A DNA stretch of 35,074 nucleotides from NCBI GenBank assembly GCA_035763085.1, contig DASUBV010000331.1, positions 1 through 35,074 of the forward strand, in the 5' to 3' direction. Positions 22,304 through 30,620 of this stretch are shown one piece after another. Every line of letters begins with the position of its first letter. Position 1 is the first letter of the stretch. The notes under the pieces were generated by a model that saw nothing but the letters and a program-made list of their open reading frames with translations, searched no databases and was not told where the DNA came from. A program made the translations under genes and the position numbers. The DNA comes from DASUBV01 sp035763085. Lineage in GTDB: Bacteria; Actinomycetota; Actinomycetes; Streptosporangiales; Streptosporangiaceae.

Positions 22304-24277
22304 ATGACGATCCTGCACGTGGCGATGGACGGCTCGGACACTACGGACGGCTCCGAGGGCCGCCAGCTGCGCACGATCAGCCGCGCGGCGGAGCTCGCCC
22401 GGCCAGGCGACACTGTGCTGGTGCACGGGGGCGAGTACCGGGAGTGGGTGCGGCCGCGGCGCGGCGGACTGAGCGACGCGCGGCGCATCACCTACCAGGC
22501 CGCGCCCGGCGAGCACGTCGTGATCAAAGGGTCAGAGCGGGTCACCGGCTGGGAGCGGGAGCAAGGCAGCGTGTGGCGGGTGTCGGTGCCCAACGCGCTG
22601 TTCGGCGACTGGAACCCGTACGCTCAGGAGGTCGCGGGCGACTGGCTCGTCGAGCCTGGGGCGCCGCTGGCCAGGCACCTCGGCGACGTCTACCTGAACG
22701 GGCTCAGTTTCTACGAGGTGAGCACCCGCGACGAGGTGACCGCCCCGCCGCTGCGCACCGAGATGACCGACAACTGGACCCGCACGACCAGCCGGGTGCG
22801 CAACCCCGAGCAGACCCGGCTCGTCTGGTACGCCGAGGTCGGCGCGGACGCTACGACGATCTGGGCGAACTTCCAGGGCGCGGACCCGAATGGCGAGCTC
22901 GTGGAGATCAACGTGCGCCGGTCGGTGTTCTTCCCCGCCGGCCACCACCTCGACTACATCACCGTGCGCGGCTTCGAGCTCGCGCAGGCCGCATGCCCGT
23001 GGACCCCGCCCACCGCCGACCAGCCCGGGCTGATCGGCCCCAACTGGGCCAAGGGCTGGATCATCGAGGACAACGTGATCCACGACGCGAAGTGCTCCGC
23101 CGTCTCGCTCGGCAAGGAGGCCTCGACGGGCCACAACTACGCGACGCTGCGCGGTGATAAGCAGGGCCACGAGTATCAGATCGAGTGCGTCTTCGCCGCC
23201 CGCCAGATCGGTTGGGACCGCGAGCACATCGGGTCGCACCTAGTGCGGCGCAACACGATCTTCGACTGCGGGCAGAACGGCATCGTCGGCCACCTCGGCT
23301 GCGTTTTCTCCACGATCGAGGACAACCACATCTACAACATCGCGATCAAGCGCGAGTTCTACGGCCACGAGATCGCCGGCATCAAGCTGCACGCCGCGAT
23401 CGACGTCGAGATCCGGCACAACCGCATCCATGACTGCTCGCTCGGCACCTGGCTCGACTGGCAGGCCCAGGGCGCCCGCGTCTCGCGCAACCTGTACTAC
23501 CGCAATCACCGGGACCTGTTCGTCGAGGTCAGCCACGGCCCGTACCTGGTGGAGCACAACGTCCTCGCCTCGAACGCCTCGTTCGAGTCGTTCAGCCAGG
23601 GCGGCGCCTTCGTGCACAACCTCATCGGCGGCACCGTGCGCCTGGTGCCCGTCCACGACCGGGCCACGCCCTACCACCGGCCGCACAGCACCCAGGTCGC
23701 GGGCTTCGCCGTGATCTACAGCGGCGACGACCGCTGGGTCGGCAATGTGTTCCTCGGCGGCGACATCGCGAAGGCATACGGGTACGACACCACGCAGGGC
23801 ATCCATCCGCCGGCAGGCTACGGCACCGCCGCCTACGACGGCAGCCCGACCTCCATCGAGGACTTCATTGACCGCATGGCCGGCCTGCCCGAAGGCAGCG
23901 ACAGCCGCATCCCCGGCGTAAAGGAGCCGGCGTACCTGCGCGACAACGTCTACGCGCCGGGCGCCAGCGCCTGCGCCGGTGAGTCCTCCGCGCTGGCGCT
24001 CACCGGTGAGGTGTCGTTCGAGGTCGTGGAGGAAGGCGGCGAGGTTTACCTGGAGGCGCGGCTGCCGGAGGCCTTCAGCGGCGCCCGCGTGGGCGTCGTT
24101 ACCGGCGCCGACCTCCCCCGCCCCCGCCTCGTCGACGCGGATTTCGAGGATCGGGACGGCGCCCCGGCCGTTGCCGACATCGACCTTCTCGGCCAGACCA
24201 AGGATCCTGCCCGGGACTACCCGGCTGGCCCGATCGCGGGCCTCACCCCTGGCAAGTCCCGCATCCGCGTGTGGTAA
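22304..24277 (+). CDS. GH120 family beta-xylosidase
   Basis: 657 residues without a signal peptide: a right-handed parallel beta-helix enzyme predicted to release xylose from imported xylo-oligosaccharides in the cytoplasm. From memory it aligns along its length with the Thermoanaerobacterium GH120 enzyme XylC, including the N-terminal VHGGEYREWVRPRRGGLSD, the block TADQPGLIGPNW and the block KREFYGHEIAGIKLHAAID. Asp385 (in GTWLDWQAQG) and Glu408 (in LFVEVSHGPYL) are 23 residues apart, exactly the spacing of the reported nucleophile and acid/base in XylC (382 and 405). AAAGAGGA upstream supports ATG 22304. It probably belongs to the transporter operon. The product could also act on other short beta-xylosides; pectate lyase is unlikely. 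Confidence 0.92.
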   Translation: MTILHVAMDGSDTTDGSEGRQLRTISRAAELARPGDTVLVHGGEYREWVRPRRGGLSDARRITYQAAPGEHVVIKGSERVTGWEREQGSVWRVSVPNALFGDWNPYAQEVAGDWLVEPGAPLARHLGDVYLNGLSFYEVSTRDEVTAPPLRTEMTDNWTRTTSRVRNPEQTRLVWYAEVGADATTIWANFQGADPNGELVEINVRRSVFFPAGHHLDYITVRGFELAQAACPWTPPTADQPGLIGPNWAKGWIIEDNVIHDAKCSAVSLGKEASTGHNYATLRGDKQGHEYQIECVFAARQIGWDREHIGSHLVRRNTIFDCGQNGIVGHLGCVFSTIEDNHIYNIAIKREFYGHEIAGIKLHAAIDVEIRHNRIHDCSLGTWLDWQAQGARVSRNLYYRNHRDLFVEVSHGPYLVEHNVLASNASFESFSQGGAFVHNLIGGTVRLVPVHDRATPYHRPHSTQVAGFAVIYSGDDRWVGNVFLGGDIAKAYGYDTTQGIHPPAGYGTAAYDGSPTSIEDFIDRMAGLPEGSDSRIPGVKEPAYLRDNVYAPGASACAGESSALALTGEVSFEVVEEGGEVYLEARLPEAFSGARVGVVTGADLPRPRLVDADFEDRDGAPAVADIDLLGQTKDPARDYPAGPIAGLTPGKSRIRVW

Positions 24278-24699
24278 GCGGCAACTGAAGGGGGCCAGGT
24301 CGCTCACTGCATGGCGCTTGTCGCCAGGGAACGTGTCGGCACTGTGCACAGCGCCGGCGGAGTGCACGGTGCCGGCGGAGTGCACGGCCTCGAAAGCGCC
24401 GAGGAGATTTTCAGGAATATTTCGGTCGAGCCGCCGCACCAAAGGCCGCCAGCTGCGGCCGGCCGTCATGCCGACGTGGTCGCAGGCGCTCCGCGGATCC
24501 GTCCGCGCTGCCTTGTCATCGCAGGTAGCCGCTGCCCATTTCGGCATGATTTGGGGCACTAGGCGGCCTGCGAGAGCGTGGAACTGCGCTACGATAAAAC
24601 GGTCGATTAGTTTCGATCGCCAGGCGTCTGCTCATGGCGGCGACACGCCAGCATAATCTGCGCGGCCGGTGACAAGCCGCCGCCAGGGGGAGGGCCAGG
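24278..24699. other. Gene-free gap before the LacI-family gene
   Basis: 422 nt between two genes of the same direction. It holds the 18-bp repeats listed separately and a possible -10 (TACGAT, 24590-24595) with no good -35. Frames on both strands remain open by chance but show no recognisable protein. No TTTCGAAA dyad is present. Confidence 0.5.
24344..24388. repeat. 18-bp tandem repeat, about 2.5 copies, built on GTGCAC
   Basis: Copies at 24344-24361 and 24362-24379 differ at two positions (GTGCACAGCGCCGGCGGA against GTGCACGGTGCCGGCGGA), and a third partial copy begins at 24380. The first lies in the palindrome CTGTGCACAG (24342-24351). Function unknown. Confidence 0.6.
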
Positions 24700-25797
24700 A
24701 TGGAAGCGCCGCAGGCTGAGCGTCGAGAGGGGCTGGATGGTGCCGTGCCGACTGAGCCGGTGAGCAGCGCGGACGGACGGGACGTTGCCCAGCGGCGCAA
24801 GCCGACGCTGGCGACCATCGCCGCCGAGGCCGGCGTGTCGCTGCCGACAGTCTCCAAGGTTGTCAACGGGCGGCCGGACGTCGCGCCTGGCACCCGTGCC
24901 CGCGTCGAGCGCCTGCTCGACGAGCTGAGGTACCAGCGGCCCGGCGGCCGCCGCGGCCGCGGCGCGGGCCTGGTCGACGTGATCTTCAACGGTCTTGACA
25001 GCCCGTGGGCAGTCGAGATCCTCCGTGGCATCGAGGACTGGTGCTCCGCGCACTCCATGGGCGCCGCGGTCTCCGCCATCCGCCACGGCAGCGCGCGCCC
25101 GGCGAGCTGGACGAGCGCGCTCGCAAGCCACGACACCGATGGCGTGATCCTGGTGACCTCCGAGCTCACGATGCCGGAGCTACACCAGGTCCGGGAGGAG
25201 TCCATCCCGCTGGTGGTCGTCGATCCCGCCAACATGCCGGACCCGGACGTGCCGAGCGTCGGAGCCACCAACTGGGCGGGCGGCCTCGCTGCTTGCGACC
25301 ACCTGCTCAGTCTCGGGCATCATCGGATCGCCGCTATCACGGGGCCGGCCGATTACCTGTGCAGTCGAGCTCGCGTCGACGGCTACCGGTCTGCGCTCGA
25401 ACGGGCCGGCGGGAACTTTGACGAATCCATGGTCCGCAACGGTGACTTCCACCACGAGGGCGGCTTCCAGCGCGGCGGTGAGCTGCTGGACCTGGCCGAG
25501 CCGCCGACTGCGATCTTTGCCGGCAGCGACCAGCAGGCCCTCGGGGTGTATGAGGCGGCCCGGCAGCGCGGCCTGCGGATTCCTGAAGACTTGTCGGTAG
25601 TCGGATTCGACGACCTGCCGACGGCGCGGTGGGTGTCCCCGCCGCTGACGACGATCCGCCAGCCGCTGGCGGACATGGGCCGGATGGCGGCGGACATGCT
25701 AGGCAACCTGATCGACGGCGTCGCGCTGCGCAGCAAGCGGGTCGAGCTGGCGACGGAGCTCATCGTCCGGGAGTCGACCGCCAGGCTCCGCGCGTGA
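24700..25797 (+). CDS. LacI-family transcriptional regulator
   Basis: 365 residues. After a 33-residue unstructured start comes the LacI helix-turn-helix (PTLATIAAEAGVSLPTVSKV, about 35-54, then VNGRPDVAPGTRARVE). A periplasmic-binding-protein-like effector domain follows (GLVDVIFNGL to the end), with LGHHRIAAITGPADYLCSRA and EDLSVVGFDDLPTARWVSPP as family blocks. GGAGG sits 6 nt before ATG 24700. Its GTGA overlap with the GH3 gene puts it in one unit with GH3 and xylA. It probably represses the locus and is released by xylose or a xylo-oligosaccharide, acting at the TTTCG sites near 18856-18930; both the ligand and the sites are inferred. Confidence 0.92.
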   Translation: MEAPQAERREGLDGAVPTEPVSSADGRDVAQRRKPTLATIAAEAGVSLPTVSKVVNGRPDVAPGTRARVERLLDELRYQRPGGRRGRGAGLVDVIFNGLDSPWAVEILRGIEDWCSAHSMGAAVSAIRHGSARPASWTSALASHDTDGVILVTSELTMPELHQVREESIPLVVVDPANMPDPDVPSVGATNWAGGLAACDHLLSLGHHRIAAITGPADYLCSRARVDGYRSALERAGGNFDESMVRNGDFHHEGGFQRGGELLDLAEPPTAIFAGSDQQALGVYEAARQRGLRIPEDLSVVGFDDLPTARWVSPPLTTIRQPLADMGRMAADMLGNLIDGVALRSKRVELATELIVRESTARLRA

Positions 25798-28229
25798 GGC
25801 CAGTCAGCGAGGACCTAGCGCCGGCCGCATCGGCGGCAAAGACCCTGGACCCCTGGCGTGACCCGACGCTGCCCGCTCTGGACCGGGCAGCCGACCTGAT
25901 GTCGCGGATGACCCTCGCCGAGAAGCTCGCCCAGCTGCAAGGCGTGTGGCTAAGCGGTCCGGCGGACGGCAACGACGTCGCGCCGCTGCACGGTGATTTC
26001 ACCACCGGTCTGCCGCCGTTCGCCGACCTGATCCGCAGCGGGCTCGGACAGCTGACCCGAGTGTTCGGCACTCGTCCGCTGCATGCGGCCGAAGGCGTCG
26101 CCGCCCTCGCCCATCTTCAGGCACAAATCGTGGCCCAAAGCAGGTTCGGCATTCCCGCGATCGCGCACGAGGAGTGCCTGACCGGCTTTGCCACCTGGAC
26201 GGCGACGATCTTTCCCACCCCGCTGGCCTGGGGCGCCACCTTCGACCCCGGGCTCGTGCGCCAGATGGCCGCGGCGGTCGGCAGCAGCCTGCGCGCCGTC
26301 GGTGTCCACCAGGGCCTGGCGCCCGTCCTCGACGTGGCCCGTGATCCGCGCTGGGGCCGGGTGGAGGAGACCATCGGCGCCGACCCGCACCTGGTGGGCG
26401 TGATCGGAACGGCGTACGTGCGCGGGCTGCAGTCGGCGGGCATCATCGCCACTCTCAAGCACTTCGCGGGCTACTCCGGATCTGCCGCCGGGCGGAACAT
26501 GGCACCGGTGAGCATCGGGCGCCGCGAACTGGCTGACGTGTTCCTGCCGCCGTTTGAGATGGCGATCCGTGACGGCGGCGCCCGCTCCGTCATGCACTCC
26601 TATGCCGCTCTCGACGGCGTGCCCCCGGCCGCCGACCGCGAGCTGCTCACCGGGCTGCTGCGGGACGAGATCGGCTTCGACGGCGTCGTGGTGGCCGACT
26701 ACTACGGCATCTCATTCCTGGAGATGCTGCACGGCGTGGCTGGCTCGCCGGCGCAAGCGGCCGGGCTGGCGCTGCGGGCAGGCGTCGATGTCGAGCTGCC
26801 CACGGTGCGCTGTTACGGCGAGCCGCTGGCGGCTGCGGTCAGTGCCGGTGATGTGCCCGAGCACCTCGTCGACCGCGCAGTCGTGCGGGTACTGCGGCAG
26901 AAATGTGAGCTGGGCCTGCTCGATTGCACGGGCGTGGGCGCCGCTGACATGCAGGCGGGAACGGGGTCGCTCGCGGCCGGTCTCGCCGGCACGGACCCGG
27001 CCGTCTCGGACATCGACCTCGATCCGCCGGAGCACCGGGCGCTGGCCAGGCAGCTGGCCGAGGAATCCGTCGTGCTGCTGGCCAACGACGCGGGGATCCT
27101 GCCGCTGCGCAACGCCGGCCGGCTCGCCGTCGTCGGCCCGCTCGCCGCTGACCCGCTGGCCTACTTCGGCTGCTACACCTTCCCCCGGCACGTCGTGCAT
27201 GCGCACCCGGGCACGAGTGTCGGCGTGCCCGTCGAGCCGCTGCTCGCGGCGCTGGCGCAGGAACTGCCTCGAGCGCAGATCGAGCACGCGGCGGGCTGCG
27301 ACGTGCGCGGCAGCGACCGGTCCGGGTTCACGGCCGCGCTCGAGTGCGCGGCCGCGGCGGACACCGTCATCGCGGTTCTCGGTGACGAGGCGGGCCTATT
27401 CGGCCGCGGCAGCTCGGGCGAGGGGAGCGACGCGAGCGATCTGCGGCTGCAGGGCGTGCAGGGTGAGCTGCTCGACGCGCTCGCGGCGACCGGCAAGCCG
27501 GTGGTCCTGGTCCTCATCACCGGCCGGCCGTACGCCATCGGGCCGGTCGCCGGACGGCTCGCCGCCGTGGTACAGGCGTTCTTTCCCGGTCAGGAAGGCG
27601 GCGGGGCGATCGCCGGCGTGCTGGCGGGCCGGGTGGTGCCGAGCGGCAAGCTGCCCATCGAGCTGCCGCTGCACACGAACGCTACTCAGCTGGCCTACCG
27701 TGCACCGCTTCTTGGCACCAGCAGCGAGGTCAGCTCGGCGGACCCCACGGCGCTGTACCCGTTCGGGCACGGCCTGTCCTACACCACGTTCCAGTTCACC
27801 GACCTGTCGATGGGCCCGCCCGGCGGCGCGGGCACTGGCGGCGATCGGGTCAGCATCGGGACCGACGGCGCCGCCGAGATCGCCTGCACCGTGCGCAATG
27901 CCGGCGAGCGCACCGGGACCGAGGTCGTCCAGCTGTACCTGCGTGACCCGGTCGCTCAGGTGGTCCGGCCGGTCCGCGAGCTGGCCGGCTTCGCGCGGGT
28001 AACACTGCGGCCCGGACAGTCCCGGCGCGTGGTGTTCCGGCTGCACGCTGACCGCACCGCGTTCTGCGGGCTGGCGGGCGAGCGCGTGGTGGAGTCCGGG
28101 CTGATCGAGGTCGCCATCGGATCGTCATCGGCAGACCTGAGACTGCACGGCGAGCTCGAGCTGCACGGGCCGGAGCGCACCGTCGGGGCTGGCCGGGTGC
28201 TCTTCACCCCCGTCTCGGTGCTCGATTGA
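25794..28229 (+). CDS. GH3 family glycoside hydrolase, beta-xylosidase/beta-glucosidase type
   Basis: 811 residues from GTG 25794, which overlaps the lacI stop by 4 nt. It has no signal peptide, so it is cytoplasmic. The N-terminal barrel carries LAPVLDVARDPRWGRVEETIG and LKHFAGYSG, and the nucleophile is Asp302 in GVVVADYYGI. The alpha/beta sandwich carries the likely acid/base Glu543 in SSGEGSDASDLRLQG. A fibronectin-III-like C-terminal domain starts near LYPFGHGLSYTTFQF. GH3 enzymes remove terminal beta-linked xylose, glucose or arabinose. The neighbouring xylose isomerase and GH120 xylosidase argue for xylosidase, perhaps on branched or differently linked oligosaccharides. Specificity is not readable from sequence alone. 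Confidence 0.92.
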   Translation: MRPVSEDLAPAASAAKTLDPWRDPTLPALDRAADLMSRMTLAEKLAQLQGVWLSGPADGNDVAPLHGDFTTGLPPFADLIRSGLGQLTRVFGTRPLHAAEGVAALAHLQAQIVAQSRFGIPAIAHEECLTGFATWTATIFPTPLAWGATFDPGLVRQMAAAVGSSLRAVGVHQGLAPVLDVARDPRWGRVEETIGADPHLVGVIGTAYVRGLQSAGIIATLKHFAGYSGSAAGRNMAPVSIGRRELADVFLPPFEMAIRDGGARSVMHSYAALDGVPPAADRELLTGLLRDEIGFDGVVVADYYGISFLEMLHGVAGSPAQAAGLALRAGVDVELPTVRCYGEPLAAAVSAGDVPEHLVDRAVVRVLRQKCELGLLDCTGVGAADMQAGTGSLAAGLAGTDPAVSDIDLDPPEHRALARQLAEESVVLLANDAGILPLRNAGRLAVVGPLAADPLAYFGCYTFPRHVVHAHPGTSVGVPVEPLLAALAQELPRAQIEHAAGCDVRGSDRSGFTAALECAAAADTVIAVLGDEAGLFGRGSSGEGSDASDLRLQGVQGELLDALAATGKPVVLVLITGRPYAIGPVAGRLAAVVQAFFPGQEGGGAIAGVLAGRVVPSGKLPIELPLHTNATQLAYRAPLLGTSSEVSSADPTALYPFGHGLSYTTFQFTDLSMGPPGGAGTGGDRVSIGTDGAAEIACTVRNAGERTGTEVVQLYLRDPVAQVVRPVRELAGFARVTLRPGQSRRVVFRLHADRTAFCGLAGERVVESGLIEVAIGSSSADLRLHGELELHGPERTVGAGRVLFTPVSVLD

Positions 28230-28233
28230 TACG

Positions 28234-28254
28234 CCGGCGGCCTGCCGCCGCCGG
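28234..28254 (+). other. Intercistronic hairpin next to the xylA ribosome site
   Basis: A perfect 8-bp stem (28234-28241 with 28247-28254) with a 5-nt loop lies between the GH3 stop and xylA. Its 3' arm ends inside the first bases of the purine-rich ribosome site (28253-28264). It may tune xylA translation or protect the message. Confidence 0.45.
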
Positions 28255-28273
28255 AGAGGAAGGAATCACGATC

Positions 28274-29437
28274 ATGACCGCAGACCGGTACGCGCCGACG
28301 CCCGCCGACCGCTTCTCGTTCGGCATCTGGACTGTGGGCTGGCAGGGGGTAGACGTCTTCGGCCCCGCGGTACGCCCGCCGATGCCCGCCGACCGGGCCG
28401 TCCGGAAGCTGGCCGAGCTGGGTGCCTACGGCGTCAACTTCCACGACAACGACGTGTTTGACTTCGACGCGACCGACGCCGAGCGCCACAAGCGGATCGC
28501 CAGCTTCCGGCAGGCGCTGGCCGACACCGGGCTGGTGGTGACGACGGCGACGACTAACCTGTTCAGCCACCCGATATTCAAGGACGGCGCGTTCACGGCT
28601 AATGACCGGGACGTTCGCCGGTTCGCCCTGGCGAAGGTAATGCGCAATCTCGACCTGGCCGCCGAGCTCGGCGCGAGCATCTACGTATGCTGGGGCGGCC
28701 GGGAGGGCGCGGAGTCGGGGGCCAGCAAGGATGTGCGTGCGGCGCTGGCCAGGTACAAGGAAGCGTTCGACGTGCTCGGCCAGTACGTCATCGACCACGG
28801 GTACTCGCTGCGGTTCGCGATCGAGCCCAAGCCAAACGAGCCGCGCGGCGACATCCTGCTGCCGACGGCGGGGCACGCGCTCGCGTTCATCAACGAGCTC
28901 GCCCGCCCCGAGCTCGTCGGCATCAACCCGGAGGTCGGTCACGAGGAGATGGCCGGGCTCAACTACGCGCACGGCATCAGCCAGGCGCTGTGGCACGGCA
29001 AGCTGTTCCACATCGACCTGAACGGCCAGAACGGGCCCCGGTACGACCAGGACCTGCGGTTCGGTGCCGGCAACGCGCGCGGCGCGTTCTGGGTCGTCGA
29101 CGCGCTGGAGGCCGGCGGCTACGACGGCGTGGTGCACTTCGATTACAAGCCGCCCCGCACCGAGGACGACAACGGGGTATGGGACTCGGCCGCTGCGTGC
29201 ATGCGCAACTACCTGATCCTGCGGGAGAAGGTGCGTGCGTTCCGCGCCGATCCGGAAGTACAGCAGGCGCTGGCCGATGCGCGGGTGGATCAGCTTGCCG
29301 TGCCGACCCTGGCTGACGGGGAGACCTGGCGCGAGGTCGCCGGGTTCATGCCGGGCATCGCGGCGCTGGCTGAGCGTGGCATGGCCTTCGAGCGGCTCGA
29401 CCAGCTCGCGCTCGAGCACCTCTACGGCGTCAGGTAG
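28274..29437 (+). CDS. xylA: Xylose isomerase
   Basis: 387 residues, the size of Streptomyces-type class I xylose isomerase, which interconverts D-xylose and D-xylulose. The catalytic and metal residues are all present, shifted by +3 from Streptomyces numbering: His57 in NFHDND, Glu184 and Lys186 in AIEPKPNEP, Glu220 and His223 in NPEVGHEEMAG, Asp248, Asp258 and Asp260 in HIDLNGQNGPRYDQDLRFG, and Asp290 in HFDYKPPRTED. ATG 28274 has GGAGAGGAAGGA upstream and gives the family N-terminus; a TTG at 28226 overlapping the GH3 stop is less likely. It is the last gene of lacI-GH3-xylA. No xylulokinase follows. Confidence 0.97.
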   Translation: MTADRYAPTPADRFSFGIWTVGWQGVDVFGPAVRPPMPADRAVRKLAELGAYGVNFHDNDVFDFDATDAERHKRIASFRQALADTGLVVTTATTNLFSHPIFKDGAFTANDRDVRRFALAKVMRNLDLAAELGASIYVCWGGREGAESGASKDVRAALARYKEAFDVLGQYVIDHGYSLRFAIEPKPNEPRGDILLPTAGHALAFINELARPELVGINPEVGHEEMAGLNYAHGISQALWHGKLFHIDLNGQNGPRYDQDLRFGAGNARGAFWVVDALEAGGYDGVVHFDYKPPRTEDDNGVWDSAAACMRNYLILREKVRAFRADPEVQQALADARVDQLAVPTLADGETWREVAGFMPGIAALAERGMAFERLDQLALEHLYGVR

Positions 29438-29440
29438 TCC

Positions 29441-29571
29441 TCCTGCGGCGAGGCTAGCCGCGGCCGGCACCTGGCCGCGCTGCAGGACGCCGGCGTGGAC
29501 GGGCTGCTGTCGGCTGCCGCCGGGCGGCCGGCGGTCCTGGTCAGGCGGCCGCGACGGGCGGAGGTCGCGGG
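29441..29571 (+). pseudogene. Coding-like remnant between xylA and the exonuclease gene
   Basis: The plus frame through GTG 29495 has G or C at nearly every third position and reads as ordered protein (GRHLAALQDAGVDGLLSAAA, then GRPAVLVRRPRRAEVAGQ). It has no usable start or ribosome site at its left end and runs into the antisense of the exonuclease. It may be the tail or middle of a gene broken when the xylose locus entered. I cannot name the family, and in DNA this GC-rich the frame could be chance. Confidence 0.3.
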
Positions 29572-30465
29572 TCAGGAGGCCGCGAGGGCCGACAGCAGGC
29601 GGCCCAGCGACGAGCCCAGGTCCCAGCGCTCGTCCAGCGCGGCCAGGGCCTGCGGGTCGGCCGGCTTGACGGGCAGCTCGCCGCCGATCGCCGGGATCGG
29701 CGCGTCGGTAGCCACCTGGACCACCGGGACGCATGCCTCCAGGTAGGCGCGGTCGGCGACCAGCCGGGCCCGGGTGCCGACGGGGAAGCCGCCGTGCCCG
29801 CTGTCCAGCGCGCTGAGCATCGCGGCCACGGTGCCGAACACCCGCACCAGCGCCGCGGCCTTCTTCTCGCCCACGCCGCTCACGCCGGGCAGGCCGTCGC
29901 TGGGATCGCCGCGCAGTGCCGCGAATGCGGCATATGACCGGCCGGGTATCTCGTAGCGCCGGGTCACGGCGGCCTCGTCGATCTCCTCGAGTCTGGATAG
30001 CCCCCGCGCGATGTAAAGCACCCGGACGCCGCGGGAGTCGTCCACGACCTGGAACAGGTCCCGGTCCCCGGTGACCACCTCGACCGGGCCCGGACCGCGG
30101 GCGGCCAGCGTGCCGATCACGTCGTCGGCCTCATACCCGTCGGCCCCGGCCATCACCACCCCGGCGGCCGCCAGCACCTGCTCGATGACGGGGATCTGGG
30201 CGGTCAGCGCGTCCGGCACCTGCTCGCTGCCGTCCGGGTTGGCCCGGTGCGCCTTGTAGCTGGGCAGCGCGGCCGTCCGGAACGCGGGCCGCCAGCTGGC
30301 GTCCATGCAGGCCACCAGCCGGCCCGGGTGCCGGGCCCGGATCAGCCGCGACATCATGTCCAGCAGGCCGCGGACGGCGTTGACCGGCGTCCCGTCGGGC
30401 GCGGTCATGGTCTCCGGGACGCCGTAGAACGCCCGGAAGTACATGGAGGCCGAGTCCAGCAGCAT
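29572..30465 (-). CDS. 5'-3' exonuclease (PolA N-terminal-like FEN nuclease)
   Basis: 297 residues corresponding to the 5'-nuclease domain of DNA polymerase I, standing alone. Acidic metal ligands are Asp4 (MLLDSASMYFRAFYG), Asp55 (ACMDASWRPAFR), Glu112/Asp114/Asp115 (GYEADDVIGTLA) and Asp134/Asp136 (VTGDRDLFQVV). The helix-3-turn-helix is RGDPSDGLPGVSGVGEKKAA. Such enzymes remove flaps and RNA primers in replication and repair. ATG 30465 gives the family N-terminus; GTG 30477 is an alternative. In many actinobacteria this gene lies close to helY, so the 12 kb between them here looks inserted. Confidence 0.92.
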   Translation of the reverse strand: MLLDSASMYFRAFYGVPETMTAPDGTPVNAVRGLLDMMSRLIRARHPGRLVACMDASWRPAFRTAALPSYKAHRANPDGSEQVPDALTAQIPVIEQVLAAAGVVMAGADGYEADDVIGTLAARGPGPVEVVTGDRDLFQVVDDSRGVRVLYIARGLSRLEEIDEAAVTRRYEIPGRSYAAFAALRGDPSDGLPGVSGVGEKKAAALVRVFGTVAAMLSALDSGHGGFPVGTRARLVADRAYLEACVPVVQVATDAPIPAIGGELPVKPADPQALAALDERWDLGSSLGRLLSALAAS

Positions 30466-30620
30466 CAAGGTGCCCACCCCGCCATCCTGCCAGCCACCGC
30501 CGACCGGCATGCCGCTGACGGCGAGACCGGCCCGGTGAGCCACGGCGGGGCGCGGCAGCCTCGTTCCTGCTCAAATCCTCAGCCGCTGCGCGGCAGCAGG
30601 TTCCTGCCGCCCGCGGGCAC

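Noticed and set aside
22304..24277. Pectate lyase or generic right-handed beta-helix annotation
   Set aside because: The whole-length resemblance to GH120 and the conserved Asp/Glu spacing are more specific, and the locus is for xylose.
23240..24559. Minus-strand frame covering the GH120 3' half and the repeat region
   Set aside because: Mostly antisense to a well-supported enzyme; the part outside it encodes the tandem repeat and no known domain.
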